Below, in pieces: positions 34,001 to 44,730 of a stretch of DNA of 64,000 nucleotides (position 1 is the first letter of the stretch; the number at the start of each line of letters is the position of its first letter). A program made the translations under genes and the position numbers. Source of the stretch: Pagrus major (taxonomy: Eukaryota; Chordata; Actinopteri; Spariformes; Sparidae); the NCBI RefSeq assembly GCF_040436345.1, contig NC_133234.1, forward strand, positions 13,408,446-13,472,445. Direction: 5' to 3'. Below the pieces are notes generated by a model. That model was not told the origin of the DNA and made no database searches. It saw only the letters and a program-made list of their open reading frames with translations.

Positions 34001-37000
34001 CATCTCCAACAAGTTTGCGATAAAGCCGGGTAATGAACTTCTGAACAGCTGTTCCTCACAGTTTAAATGTTCCCCTCAGAGACTGTCTGTGGTTTCATAT
34101 ATTGGCAAAGCTGTCAGAGTTGTGTTAGATAATATAAAATTAGAAGCAATGCTTGTTGGGTGTTTTTTTATTTGTTTGTTTACTCAGGCGAGATTTCCTT
34201 CTTCCATTTTCTTCCTTTTTTTTGTTACTAACAGTGTTGTAAACAAGCCTTCTTCAGCACTATGTACTGTATATCCACTGGTGGAATGTAACAGAGTACT
34301 TAATGACTCCATCATTTACTATAGTACGATTCAAAACGGTGAAAAAAAGAAAGAAAAAGCTACAGCTCAACCAATTACAACAGTAAAATCTTTTAAATGA
34401 CTGCATCGGTAACATAATTATATAATTTTTCTGCAGTGAGTACTCAACTTTTAATACCTAAAAGGGGCACTATGTAGTTTTGGAGAAGAAATTCAAACGC
34501 ATAATTTTTATATTTACATTATTAATGAGACAATAATACAAACTCAGAAATATTTATTTATTCAATAACTGAGCAAACAATCTGTTCTCAGAGGAAAATA
34601 AGGTCCCCAGAACACTGTTTGAAGCTAGAAAGGTGGCAGGCCAAATATAAATAAAGTAAGACAGTATGAAACTGTGTTGTCCTTTAAGGTCAGTTTGTTT
34701 ATTCATTTCATTCAGTCATGAAAACGAAGAGCGTTTGTTAATTTAGTTTGTTTTGGCATAAAAAAATCAGTCACTGAAGATCTTATACTTGTCACAGAGT
34801 TCTTTTACAGTGTGGCATTCATACTTTTACTTAAATAAAGCATTCGAGAGCTTCCTCCACCACTTTGTATATCTTTGTTTTCAGTTCCATTTCATTTATA
34901 AGTCCTTTGAGGTAGTGCAGGTCTTCACCGCACTGTTTGTTTACCTCATGATGTTTGCCACTGGCAGCTTGATTTACAGTGTGTGTAATGCCTGGGCATA
35001 AAGAAAGATATTGGGTGTCCTGGCTTAATTGAACCTCTGATGACCTCTGTCTCAAAGTTTGTGAAGATATATCAGCCCCACATAATTTAATACATTTATA
35101 TATCATATAAAATGTATAAATGTCATCTATGTATGTCTATCAAGTTACAGGTATTAGCCCTCCGCAGTTTCAATACATATGGAGTTTGTCCATCAATTTG
35201 TGAATGACATGTTCCTATCACATTTTTTATCATCTTTTGGACCCCAGATTGTGTCTGTGCAAGTTATTTTTAAGGTTAATTATCCCCACAAAATAATCAT
35301 TTAATCATTTAATGTTGTGTTTATATCCTAAATAAGATAAACGGCATTGGAGGAAGCCCTCAGTGACTTTTGGTTCAACTTGCCCATCGTCACAATGATG
35401 AAAGGATGTCTGACCGTCAATCATGCCATCGCCTCCAACCACTGACCAGAAAACTGTCATGTGCTTTGATTGACTACATTGGGAGCTACATCACATTCAG
35501 GAGGAGGCATCGGGCCTGCTGACCATGACAGAACTTTCTGGACCAAAGTGAGGGGATTACATAATGATTTATCTCAGGCGGGACGGCAAATTGGTTACAG
35601 CAAACCTGATATGCTTGGGTGTGTAGGAAAGTCTATGGACTTATGAGGAAGTGGAAAAGGTCAGGGGTTGCAAAGTATTTTTAGCTGCTAGCCGAGGGTG
35701 GATCTGTCTGCTCAGTGAGCCAGCACTGAGAACATTTCAACGAATCTTAGGTAAAGATACAGAAATAATTCATATTGAGCAGGCTAAGTTAAGGGTGAAA
35801 ATGTCGCGTCGGATTTTTGGAAGACAAATATAGTTGTTGAGCTGTTTAAAATCATGTTTTTCTCCAAGTATCACATGGAGTATTTCTCAGAAACATCAAA
35901 TAGAGTTACATATTACAGTGGCAGGTCATCTGACCCTCATACTCAAGGCTTTGCAGCTCATTTTGGCTCAGAATGACAGAGCAGCGGGTGGTGCAGACAT
36001 ATAGTTAGCAAAGTGGAATCATATCTTTATTACATGGATTAAAGCTGTGACTGTATATGGTGAATAAAAATATTGTCTGGTTGTTATTCTGAGATAAAAA
36101 TAAAGCGGGACTGGCTGGGATCTGTAAAAGATTAGCTCAGGGACTGATGTAGAGAAGAAGACTTGAATAGTGCGAAGTAGAATTAGGAGCAATGTGCTAA
36201 CAAGTCAGGCAAAGCCCATTACATTTGTTATCACAGCACGGTCGGTGTAGAAATTAGATGAAGGGGTATGAAAGGCTCAACACTCTTCCCACAATCTTGG
36301 CCTGCAAAACTCATCTCCACTAACTGACTCATCTGCTATGACAGTCTCTTATCTTAGGTTTCTGTCAGGTCAGTGATTTAAAGCCGCACAGGGTCTGAGT
36401 GGAGGACGGATGGCTCCACAAAGGTGAAGGACAACAGGAAACTATTTATGAGAAAGAAGGGTTCACCCGAGGATGCCAAATACCAGTTTTATGGCTGAAA
36501 AATGAATTTGACTGACTATCATAGCAGCAAGCTTTATAGATTTTTTAAAGGGGCACTATGTTGTTTTGGAGAAGAAATTCAAACTTTTTACTTTTTATTT
36601 ACAATATTAATAAGGTAATAAATAAACATCATTTTATTCAGTCATGAAAAAAAATTCTCATCTGATTAAAATGTCTTTCACAAAACTACATATTGCTCCT
36701 TCGAACTATGGAAAATGAGTATAAGCAATTTTACATTTGCAAAAAACATAATCAGACTCTAGCATATAATTGTAATTGTTTACATTAGCCTACTGAATTT
36801 GGCTAAAACATGCAAAAAAAACCTTCCATGTAGTAATCCAAGAAAAACGAAGCGTAAAATGTATGATGCAATGTTCTTTTTTTAACCACTGTGCATGAAG
36901 CAAGTCAGTTACTGAAGCTGTGAACTGAAACACAAGCAGGCCCTCTATATAGCCCAGACACTACCGCACACAGATAGCTGGAGCAGTATGCAGGCCTACC

Positions 37001-37902
37001 TATGAACCTTTTCACATGTTAGGAAGCTTTAACATTTAGTCTAGAAGATTGCACTCTCCGGGCTGTCACTAACATACTGACCCCGATGAGGTCATAGCAG
37101 GTGACTATGTGATAATTTATGGCCTTTCAAATATTCTTTAAGCACGGATAACAACAAGGAGGCAAGGTGGCAAAACATTTGTCTTTATGAGATGCTGAAT
37201 CGTTTCAGCAACTGTAATTTAAATGTCATTGGGGGTGATCACATTTTAAAGAGTTTGGTCTGTTTTGATTTATTGCCCTTTTGACGTCAACGTTTGACTT
37301 TTTTTTGTTCTGTCTGTTCAAGCTTTTTGTCTCACTGTGTGAATATATCTTCTGACAGTGAATGAAAATGTAACACTCTACTTCCCACTTTACTGGTTGT
37401 TTTCAGTTACATTGAGCAATGACATCATCTGATATTTTTGGTTTCCTCAGTTGGGCTTCAGAGCACCTTTGCAGTAAACAGCTACTGTGGCTGTCACATG
37501 GGGTTTAATTCCCCAGACTGAACATTAAACTTTCATCTCAACCAGATTTAGTCAACTTTTTCTACCTTATACCGTAACAGCAAGTATCATGCTCTTCTCA
37601 AGACGGACTTAAACTCCTCTTCAGAATCCAATATATGTATTTTCCTCGTCAGATCATCATCCTTATCCTTTTTATCACACACAATACCACAATACAATCA
37701 TCCTTTAAAAATATCAGAAACAATCACACATATAAGTAGTATCTATCTATTGCAGGCAAATAAACCTCACAGAATCCTCCATCGAAATCAGGCAAATTCA
37801 GTCATCAAAATATTTCACTGAACCCCAAGTCTCCAGACTAATTACAATGAATTATGCTTTCACAAAAAGTATCTGCATACCTGCAGGGACTGGCTCAGGC
37901 AT
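11491..37902 (-). CDS. mybpc2: Myosin-binding protein C, fast skeletal type
   Basis: Thirty-six coding exons, 5' to 3': 37881-37902, 32959-32982, 32409-32432, 31637-31660, 30462-30485, 30335-30358, 29730-29753, 29584-29604, 28973-28996, 25342-25362, 23685-23753, 23420-23568, 23222-23339, 23072-23120, 22786-22845, 22501-22670, 22148-22280, 20707-20831, 20503-20608, 18863-19029, 18297-18462, 18086-18192, 17961-17990, 17705-17847, 17098-17257, 16574-16678, 16246-16434, 16008-16142, 15634-15801, 15355-15443, 14127-14322, 13459-13598, 13122-13281, 12837-12973, 12456-12642, 11491-11516. They sum to 3516 nt (1171 residues), every junction in frame. Order: acidic Pro-rich extension 1-82; C1 Ig 83-189; M-domain linker 190-282 with [20 protein letters not shown]; Ig C2-C5 283-661; Fn3 C6-C7 662-860; Ig C8; Fn3 C9; Ig C10 to 1163; tail ATDPDKK. 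It is a thick-filament protein that tunes myosin-actin interaction. No cardiac C0 domain or cardiac RRxS phosphorylation motif is seen, which fits MYBPC2 rather than MYBPC3. The 2a/2b copy cannot be told. Confidence 0.93.
11676..12335. repeat. Two family B elements in inverted array (foldback) in the last mybpc2 intron
   Basis: Begins 'ggggcaatatgtaagaattt' and ends 'agttcttacatattgcacctt', an inverted terminal match. Inside, the left half has family B blocks in forward order (gttagc words, then 'gatatctctgcgac') and the right half has them in reverse ('gcagagatatctgctg', then 'gttagcatgctaaccagc'). The whole 660 bp is therefore a large imperfect palindrome between exons 12456-12642 and 11491-11516 of mybpc2. 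Confidence 0.65.
14660..14935. repeat. MITE-like element, family B, in mybpc2 intron
   Basis: Same block order as 4175-4402, ending 'cttacatattgcaccttta'. It lies between the exons at 14127-14322 and 15355-15443. A shorter related fragment is seen at about 13690-13770. Confidence 0.6.
16751..17054. repeat. MITE-like element, family B, with inverted ends
   Basis: About 300 bp starting 'taaaggagcaatatttaagaatt' (imperfect) and ending 'aattcttacatattgcacctttaa', so the ends are inverted copies. It is in reverse orientation relative to 14660-14935 and fills most of the mybpc2 intron between exons 16574-16678 and 17098-17257. Confidence 0.65.
19450..19932. repeat. MITE-like element with ends TATGGGACCTTAT, in mybpc2 intron
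   Basis: The left end reads 'tatgggaccttatt' and the right end 'aataaggtcccat', an inverted repeat about 480 bp apart. The interior has no transposase-like frame. It sits between mybpc2 exons 18863-19029 and 20503-20608. Being a non-autonomous DNA transposon is inferred from the terminal inverted repeats. Confidence 0.55.
21655..21930. repeat. Teleost interspersed repeat, family A, in mybpc2 intron
   Basis: Starts 'agtgatggaatgtaactaag' and continues with 'actcaagta' and 'tttactcaagtgc' words, the reverse complement of the pattern at 250-440. Confidence 0.6.
24513..24556. repeat. Short teleost repeat fragment ('agaaatactttatt...gaggggaaattg')
   Basis: A single copy in this window of a motif that is very common in fish genomes, where it forms the tail of interspersed elements. 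It lies in the mybpc2 intron between exons 23685-23753 and 25342-25362. Assignment rests on recall of the motif. Confidence 0.5.
25363..28972. other. Large mybpc2 intron without recognised content
   Basis: The intron between micro-exons 25342-25362 and 28973-28996 is 3.6 kb. No further micro-exon with matching phase and splice sites could be supported, and no strong repeat was recognised. It may hold muscle enhancer sequence, but nothing in the sequence alone shows that. Confidence 0.4.
29660..32130. repeat. Tandem segmental duplication carrying mybpc2 micro-exons
   Basis: Four copies of the block 'attatttccggacac...ggtgcctacc' plus micro-exon plus 'caaataaaaat' start near 29696, 30307, 30450 (5' part missing) and 31608. 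The longer 3' part of the unit ('gaaaatgcatccagt', 'atgatgctgcatg', 'atgctgtaggcta', 'gcaaacacgctgaatcaaag') recurs after copies 1, 3 and 4. Copy 2 is truncated to about 130 bp. A GATA microsatellite interrupts the array after copy 3. Similarity is obvious by eye but diverged, so the duplications are not very recent. Confidence 0.8.
30985..31074. repeat. GATA tetranucleotide microsatellite
   Basis: About 22 uninterrupted GATA units inside the duplicated mybpc2 intron block. It creates a spurious repetitive reading frame on the minus strand that is not a gene. Confidence 0.95.
34461..34780. repeat. MITE family C copy in mybpc2 intron 1
   Basis: Starts 'aaaggggcactatgtagttttggagaagaaattcaaac' in two parts matching the termini at 62944-63261. 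The interior shares the 'aaataaggtccccagaacactgtttgaagctag' region, seen there in reverse complement. The right end is diverged. Confidence 0.6.
36546..36705. repeat. MITE family C, internally deleted copy
   Basis: Left end 'aaaggggcactatgttgttttggag' and right end 'aaaactacatattgctccttcga' are inverted relative to each other, with only about 110 bp between them, so this is a shortened copy of the element at 62944-63261. Confidence 0.6.
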
Positions 37903-37960
37903 GGTTATTCCTGTGTCTCCTCTTTGCTGCTTGAAGACTGAGGGGCTTGTGGTGCTTATT

Positions 37961-37968
37961 CCTTTTAT
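37961..37968 (-). promoter_or_regulatory. Possible TATA-like element of mybpc2
   Basis: On the minus strand the sequence reads AAATAAAAGG about 60 bases before the ATG at 37902-37900. This would give a 5' UTR of roughly 30 bases. It is a weak match to a TATA box, and an upstream noncoding exon is an equally possible arrangement. Confidence 0.35.
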
Positions 37969-38754
37969 TTCTTCCCCTCTCTGTTATTCAAAGCTCTCCT
38001 GGCACTCAAGTCACCCACACCCTCCAGTGAGCGAGCAGCGCGGGAGAGACTGACGACACCCTTAAGGAGTTCAAGAAGAGAGGCACTCAGAGCGAGAGCA
38101 TGATAAGGTGGAGAGACAAGAGGGTGAGGTGGTGGTGAAAGGGGTCTTACACGTTTATGATGAGATTAATGGACTGACTAAACCTGCTGAGTTCTAATGT
38201 TCGCTGGAGAAATACAGAATACACCGAGATGACCCTCAACTAACTCGCTTTATGAAACTTGATATTGTGTCTTGTGATGTCACGCTAATCTTTTGATTAT
38301 CACCTCCATTTTCCCACATTAAGAGGAGGATCAACTCGTATTTGCAACTCATTTTTGGGATGTCTTTTAATACACCTCTCTCAGTACTACATTGGGATGA
38401 GTGTTGGGTTGGCTGTAGAAGTGAGAGCAGAGAATGTGGGCATGGGCAACAAAGTATTAGGAGCTATATCTAGTATACTATCTGTTACAGATGCTTGACA
38501 CACAACACATTTAGAGCACAATGATCTGATCAGACATTTCCCAGACTCAAATAATCATTTTCATCCATTATATCATTATGGATTGGGTTAAAGTGATGAG
38601 ATAATGATGGGTACATGTTGTGTTTTTTTTAAAAATGTTGTTAATACTATAAAATGTTGCATGCTGCCACACAATGTGTTACATGTATTTAAAGAGTACG
38701 TATACATTTGTAAATTGCTGGATGGCAGTCATGGAGGAAGCATTTATATCTAGT

Positions 38755-39180
38755 TTGTTGCTTTCTGGCAGAGAGTTAGAGGAGAAGATCAGTACCACTC
38801 TCATGTCTATGAACGCTACATAAGCTTCAGACAACAACAAGTTAGCATAGCTTAGCATAAAAACTGAAGGCAGTGGGACAGAGCTAGTCTTGCCCTCTTC
38901 AAAGCGAAACCTGCCTTAACGTTAGCACATTCTAGGTACAAAGATGAAATGTAACAACGACCGTTCACCATTTATCAGGGGTCATGTGCAAAAATATTCC
39001 TTGGCCACTAGTAACTTCCTGGAGTCTACGCTGGTGGCAAATGGTTTTGTGTCCTTTGGCAAGAACCAGCCAAGTTCCCAGGCTTTGTGCAAAGCTAAGC
39101 TAATCTGCTGCTGGCTGTAGCTTTATGTTTACAATGCAGACATGGGAGTCATTTAAATTTAATCATCTAACTCTCTGCAA
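38755..39180. repeat. Teleost interspersed repeat, family D
   Basis: Contains 'agttagcatagcttagcataaa', 'gggacagagctagtcttgcc' and 'aagctaagctaatctgctgctggctgtagc'. The block at 40545-40845 carries related words ('aatgccaagctaagctaacc', 'gttgactctagc') and ends with a matching 'atgagagtg' region, so two copies lie within 2 kb. Confidence 0.5.
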
Positions 39181-40544
39181 GATTGTGAATAGGCGTATTT
39201 CAACAAAAAATAGTATTAATAAAAGCAGCAATAGTAATTGCTTTAACTTATCACTTAACTGAAGTAAATACTGATTGCACAGTGTAATGGCTTTAGGAAA
39301 ATGACACCATCTGTGTATAGATCGGTTCCCTATAAGCCTCTAATTCACTATGCTATTCAGTCTGCCACCAGGCTTGATTTTTCCTGGGGAAAAAAAGGTC
39401 ATTAAGCATGTCTACCATTGCACAACCAAAATAGGAAAAGATATCGTTTTACCCGTAATGTTGGCGCAACTGTGGAAAGAGAGAGAGTGAAAGAAACCGA
39501 GGTGAAACAAGAGTTAACTAACAGGCATTCACTTGATGGAGAGCGATCTGGTGTGACAGTCTGTTCCCCCGTTGATATGTGTTTACCCTACCACCAAAAC
39601 TTGACAGCTAAAAACTCCTAAATCAGTACATAACTGCGCTCGGTCAAATTTCGCTTTTTACAGGTTTTTTTTTTTTGCTTTGGACAGGAGCCAGGCTGCT
39701 CGCAGTAGCCATATTGCTTACGCTGTTTTTGCGACAGTGGCGCAAATGTGGCAATTGGAACAAAAAGTACTGTACTTGAATACAGCAAATAATAAATACA
39801 GTCCTTGATTTAATATAGTACTTAGTTCAATTCAACCACTGCTGCTTGGTTTCCCAAGTGCGGCCCAAACGCCCCTGAGGTCCTATTTGTGGCACAAAGA
39901 CAGTTGAAAGCAAGCAAGACTTGCTGTACATGGCCAGCTGGCCACAGCCAGTAGCGGTATACTTTTATAATGTTACCCTACACTGCTGTGTCTGCCTCTT
40001 TTGAACTTCACAGCAAGGATTCAGGTCTTGGGCACGTCTTCATTATACTACCTGTCGTCATCTACTCCGTCATCAATCAGAAATGTGACTTCATCAGCCA
40101 GTGCCACTGTGGAGACATATCACCTGCTGCTGGGGTCAAAGTGTGAATCTTTGATAGAAGGAGGCATGTCAGTCCACAGGGACCAGCAGACGGGTGTATC
40201 TATAGCTGTAGCTATAGCTGAAGTGGTTGAGATGTCTTGGAGGGAAAATAACAGCAAACAAATATTGACAGTGCTGGAAAGGGTGGGTGGTGCTTTGAGG
40301 ACTTACATTAAGCAAATATAGATTAACTATGGTTCCACCTCCACAAGCTCCACAATAATGAGTACTTTGACTTTAGATGCTTTAAGAAAATTTTGCTGAT
40401 ACTACTTAAATACTTTTATTTTAATAAGATTTTGCATGCAGGACTTTTACACATAATGGAGTATTTTTATAATGCGGTATTGCTTGAAACAATAAAAATA
40501 ATTCCTCCACCACTGCAAGAAGGTATTGTAAATCGCGAAAGGAT

Positions 40545-40845
40545 TAGTTTGACTTTTTGGGAAATACTTAATTGGCTTTCTCTGCGAGATTTAGATTGAT
40601 ATAAACCCTGCTTGTGCGTGCAAAGTGAATACGTGATTAGCAAAAGAAATTTAAGCAGGGTGGAACTGCTTGCCTGGCTATCCCAAACACTAAAAGACAC
40701 AGCAACTGGGTGTATTTTTGATCTTTAGACGGAGCCAGACTAGCGGCACCCGCTCCCAGTCTTAATGCCAAGCTAAGCTAACCGCTTGTTGACTCTAGCT
40801 TCCTATTCAGCGTACAAACATGAGAGTGCTATTGATCTTCTCGTC
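40545..40845. repeat. Teleost interspersed repeat, family D, second copy
   Basis: Shares the 'gccaagctaagctaac' core and the 'acaaacatgagagtg' / 'cttctcgtctaactc' end with the element at 38755-39180. A family A fragment (about 40345-40515) lies immediately before it. Confidence 0.5.
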
Positions 40846-42299
40846 TAACTCGGAAAGGAAGCGAATAAATGCGTTTCCCAAAATGCTTAACTATTCCCTC
40901 GTCTTGTAACATTACCTGAGTGAAACAATACTAGAGGACACTCACAAGCTAGTACAGTTGAGTGCCTTTATTAGCATGGCAACAGAGCAGTGAAGTGGTG
41001 CACAGGAAACCACATAGATGACGAGTATTGAGAGTAACTTAAAATAGCCCTGACGCAGAAAATGGAATCACAAAGAAAGTTTAGAGCAATGAGAGGGAGA
41101 GAGGGCGTGTGTGTGCATGAATATGTGCGGCTTAAGAAGAAGATACAGGTGGGAAAGGGCATTGTGAATATTAAGTTTCTCATCGAATACTTTGAGCACT
41201 GTAGCTTCTCAAAAAATACTTTAAATGGTGATGAGATACAGATTCATTGGCGACATCAAAATAACTGTTCCCCAGTCAGCATACTGTGTATGTAATGTGA
41301 TTAGTCAGTGATTAGTCCAGATACGGTTTAATGGAGAGCCTGCAAATACAAATTTAAATTGAATTTAACAGTAAATTTGCTGTGCATGGAAATGATTCTA
41401 ACTGATGTGGGATATTCAAAAGAAAGGAAATGCTGAAGTTCATTTCAGGCCTGTAGCATTTAACAGCTGAAAAACTGACAAAAACCCAGAGGACGATGGC
41501 AGAGGTACAGTGTGTCAACTGTGTCACTGGACAGGACTTTACTTTGATGTATTTATTGTCCTAGCAAATTAACCCAATCCACTTCAAATTTGGTGTGATA
41601 AGCCTTACAACCTTGATGATGCCATACTGTGAAGCTTGGCAGTTTTCACAGAATGACGTGGCAATGACGTTCTGTGAAAACTGGAACTTTTCGTAACTTG
41701 AGCCTACATTGTCCAAGCTTCCACAAATTTCACGTGTTTGATAGGAGTCCTGGCCTTAACACATCTACGTGTCATTCGGGAGTTATAGTCATTGTCCCAC
41801 CTAATGGCAACAGGAAGTAAGCCTATAGTGGACACAGGGAGTGGCATTAAACTCCTTCGCGCAGTGTCCAAAACATGACAAGTCAGAGCCATGTCGAACA
41901 GTCGATGTTCGGCGATGAGGCAGCGCCGGCTGTGAGCCCCGACGTGTGTGGGGTTGTGAGGCCTGCTCAACGTTGCTTGCAGGTTTTTTTAAAAATCATT
42001 TCTTTGTTTTTCACACAAGGTTGATCAAAACACTGTAGTCTTTATCACAGATATTTCAACTGACAGATTTTGTTGCTCCGAGTACTTTTTTTTATCTACT
42101 CTCTCTCCCTTGGGTTGTGCATATTCCTCCACTCCTGTACAGAATATATTCATGACTGCCAAAACAAATATTTAGGCAGACATTTTATTAGCTTTGCAGA
42201 TGATTCTGGCACCTCGCTGTATCTTCCAGGATGAGACTTGACAGTGTTGTTGGTGACTTTGTGTCATGGTGCAATATATTTTAGAAGTTTACAGCCTGC

Positions 42300-42750
42300 T
42301 TCCAAAACCCCCTCTACAATCTGATAAGGGAATTGAATTGGAGGGCAACTATAAATATCTGGGGACTTTTACTGATAGCAAACTTCAGAAGCAGTCACAC
42401 AGATAATTTGCAGAAGTACAGCAGTTTTTGTTTTCCCTACAGAACATGAAATCTTTTAACATCTGTTAAAATGATGACCTTATTTTTTTTACCAGCTTTT
42501 ACTGCCTTTGCTGTGCACACTGCAGTTGTCGAGGGAGGCTTCGTGAGTAACCCCAGTATGGTTACTGCTCTGAGCTACACACAAATAACTGAAATCTGTG
42601 AGGCTCATGTGCTGGAAGACGAACATCTTTTTTGACTTACAGAGGAACTGATACTCTCTGGCTGCTCCTTCACACTGGATAAACTTCAGAGCAGAGGGAC
42701 CTCAGTCTTATTTATTCCTTCTGCAATTAGATGGCTTAATTTAAACATGA
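42300..42750 (+). mobile_element. Degenerate LINE reverse-transcriptase 3' end
   Basis: Conceptual translation in shifting frames gives fragments typical of the C-terminal part of teleost non-LTR retrotransposon ORF2: NYKYLGTFTDSKL near 42340, LQNMKSFN near 42440 and FIPSAIRWLNL near 42715. Several stops and frame changes lie between them, so it is an old inactive copy. Only these separate fragments are visible; identification is by recognising the order of these words in LINE proteins. Confidence 0.6.
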
Positions 42751-43760
42751 AATTCAGCTGCAGCGTTGGTCCGTACACTGCAACAGCTTGGTAAATTACA
42801 CTAAAGACTGGCCAATTATTGCACTGTCTGGTGGGCAATATAGGTATATCTGGTTGATTTGTGTATTACAGTACTTTCACATTAAGCTTTTTCTGTCTGG
42901 TTTTATTGCTTGTATTATTTGTTTATTCTGTATTTTCGCTTGTACACGTAAATGCTTTCCGCAAAACATATTTCCCTGATGGCACAACATTCTCTGCAGA
43001 ATCAGTGAGCTCTAATGGTGTTATATTTAAATTAAAAGTATTCATAATGAACACCCTGTCAGGACTAAAGAAAGATACCCCCACATCTACATTTAATAAA
43101 AATTCAATTAGATTTTCTTCTCGACCAATAATTTTTACAGTCTTCCAGAATATAAATGTTGAAATTATAAACGACAAGCCGTTTCCACATTTCAGTTAAG
43201 GGCTATTTGAGTTTATCCACTTGATTAATCACGTGGTTTGGTCAGAACTGTGTTGCAGAATTTTCAAAAGTTAAATCATCTGTGAACTTCTGAGCATTGC
43301 TAGGGGAAAAGTAACTATAATCTATTTTGTTCTCTTGTACAACTTGATATAATAATGCATAAAAGTGCACAATAAATCTCATAATTTACACATAAAGATT
43401 AAGCAATTCAAAGTCAAAGTTTAAAGGGAAAAAAAGCACACTTAATGGCTGTAGTCTTCAGAACATTTAAACTTTATACATGACACCAGGGCTCCCTCTT
43501 CTGGACACACAGAGAAGTTACATTTAATTCACTGGAATGATTTCACTTCACTCTATAGGGGGAAAAAAGCATAACGCAAACACACTAAAAATGAGTCAAA
43601 CAAGACTGATTGTATATTCACATTGATAATAAGTAACCAGGAAAACGTCACTTCAGTAAAAAATCACGCAAATTGACTTGGCAAGACTTTTCCGTCAGTT
43701 TTCAAGCTTCTAGAAAGTATTGAATGATCATGTCTCTTAACTACCTTTAATTTGTCACAC

Positions 43761-44137
43761 TTAGGGCTGGGCAATGTGGCCATAAAGTAATATAGCCATA
43801 TCTTTAGGCTATATCACAATACACAATATGTATCTTGATTATTTTTGTGTGCTTTTAAAAGCACACAAAATCAAATATCACAATATTTTTTGACCAAATA
43901 ATGCAACTCTTTATATTGTGACAGTATTGTAGGGAGTACTATTTGTGCTTTCACAAAATATTAATACAAGGAGATTTTTTATAAATATTTATAAATATTC
44001 ATCAGTAATGTACTGTAATGCAGCCTTTAATAGATAAAGACAATATTTATGCCGATAATATAACAATATTCCAAATCTAAAACAATATATAGTCTGATAT
44101 CACTATAATATGATAGTGATATATTGCCCAGCCCTAA
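43761..44137. repeat. MITE with ends TTAGGGCTGGGCAAT
   Basis: Left end 'ttagggctgggcaatgt' and right end 'atattgcccagccctaa' are near-perfect inverted repeats 377 bp apart. The interior is AT-rich and includes a perfect palindrome 'gtgtgcttttaaaagcacac' at about 43848-43867. No coding frame is present. This fits a non-autonomous DNA transposon. Confidence 0.75.
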
Positions 44138-44149
44138 TCAAACCTAATT

Positions 44150-44730
44150 TAAATTGGCCTAAAACACCAGTCTGCTTTCCCTCCACACCTGCTCTGCATC
44201 TCCCTCTTTAGCCTTTCCCTTCTTCCAGTGTCTTCAGCTTTTCCAGCCCATCAGCCCCTTCCCTGTTTCTAGTGTTTTTCCATTTATTTCTCTCACCTGT
44301 GTTGCTCCACCTGCACCTCATCCCCTCGTTATTCTTGTGGGTATTTAAACCTGTGTTCTCCCTGCAGTCTGTGTCAGTTCATGCATTTTCTTCTCCAGTG
44401 TGTTTCACCTGTGTTGTTCACCTAAGCTTCTTTCAGTTATCCTCCAGTGTCTCCCTGTAGTTTGTGTTTGGCTTTTGCTCCTCATGGTTTGCATGATTTT
44501 GTACTTTGATTTGTTTGAACTTTGTATAAGCTTTTTGTGATGCTACTTTGGATTTTTGGTATTTGCATTTCTTGTTTTTTTGGTTGCTGTTATTTTCTGG
44601 ATTTCAGCTTATCATTAAAAGCTTGGGTTTTTTTGTTCTCTATCCTGCCTCCTCCTGGTGCTTCTGCATTTGGGTCCTCACAATATTTTTGTAAAACGAC
44701 ACTGTACGGGCGCAAATCATGACAAATAAA
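44150..44730. repeat. Probable dispersed repeat, CT-rich
   Basis: A C/T-rich block with repeated 'tcacctgtg', 'ctccagtgt' and 'ccctgcagtctgtgtcag' words, ending 'gggcgcaaatcatgacaa'. It resembles the untranslated end of a fish retroelement, but no second copy is present in the window, so this is a weak call. Confidence 0.3.

Larger units (their letters stand above)
32983..37880. other. First intron of mybpc2
   Basis: A 4.9 kb intron between the start-codon exon and the first micro-exon. It contains two copies of MITE family C (34461-34780 and 36546-36705) and a family A fragment near 34270. No additional exon with correct phase was found. Large first introns of muscle genes often carry enhancers, but no specific site is claimed here. 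Confidence 0.5.

Noticed and set aside
11491-37902. Assignment to cardiac mybpc3
   Set aside because: No C0 domain or cardiac phosphorylation motif; residues across C4-C10 match the fast skeletal type, and the neighbouring phosphatase matches ACP4 rather than ACP2.
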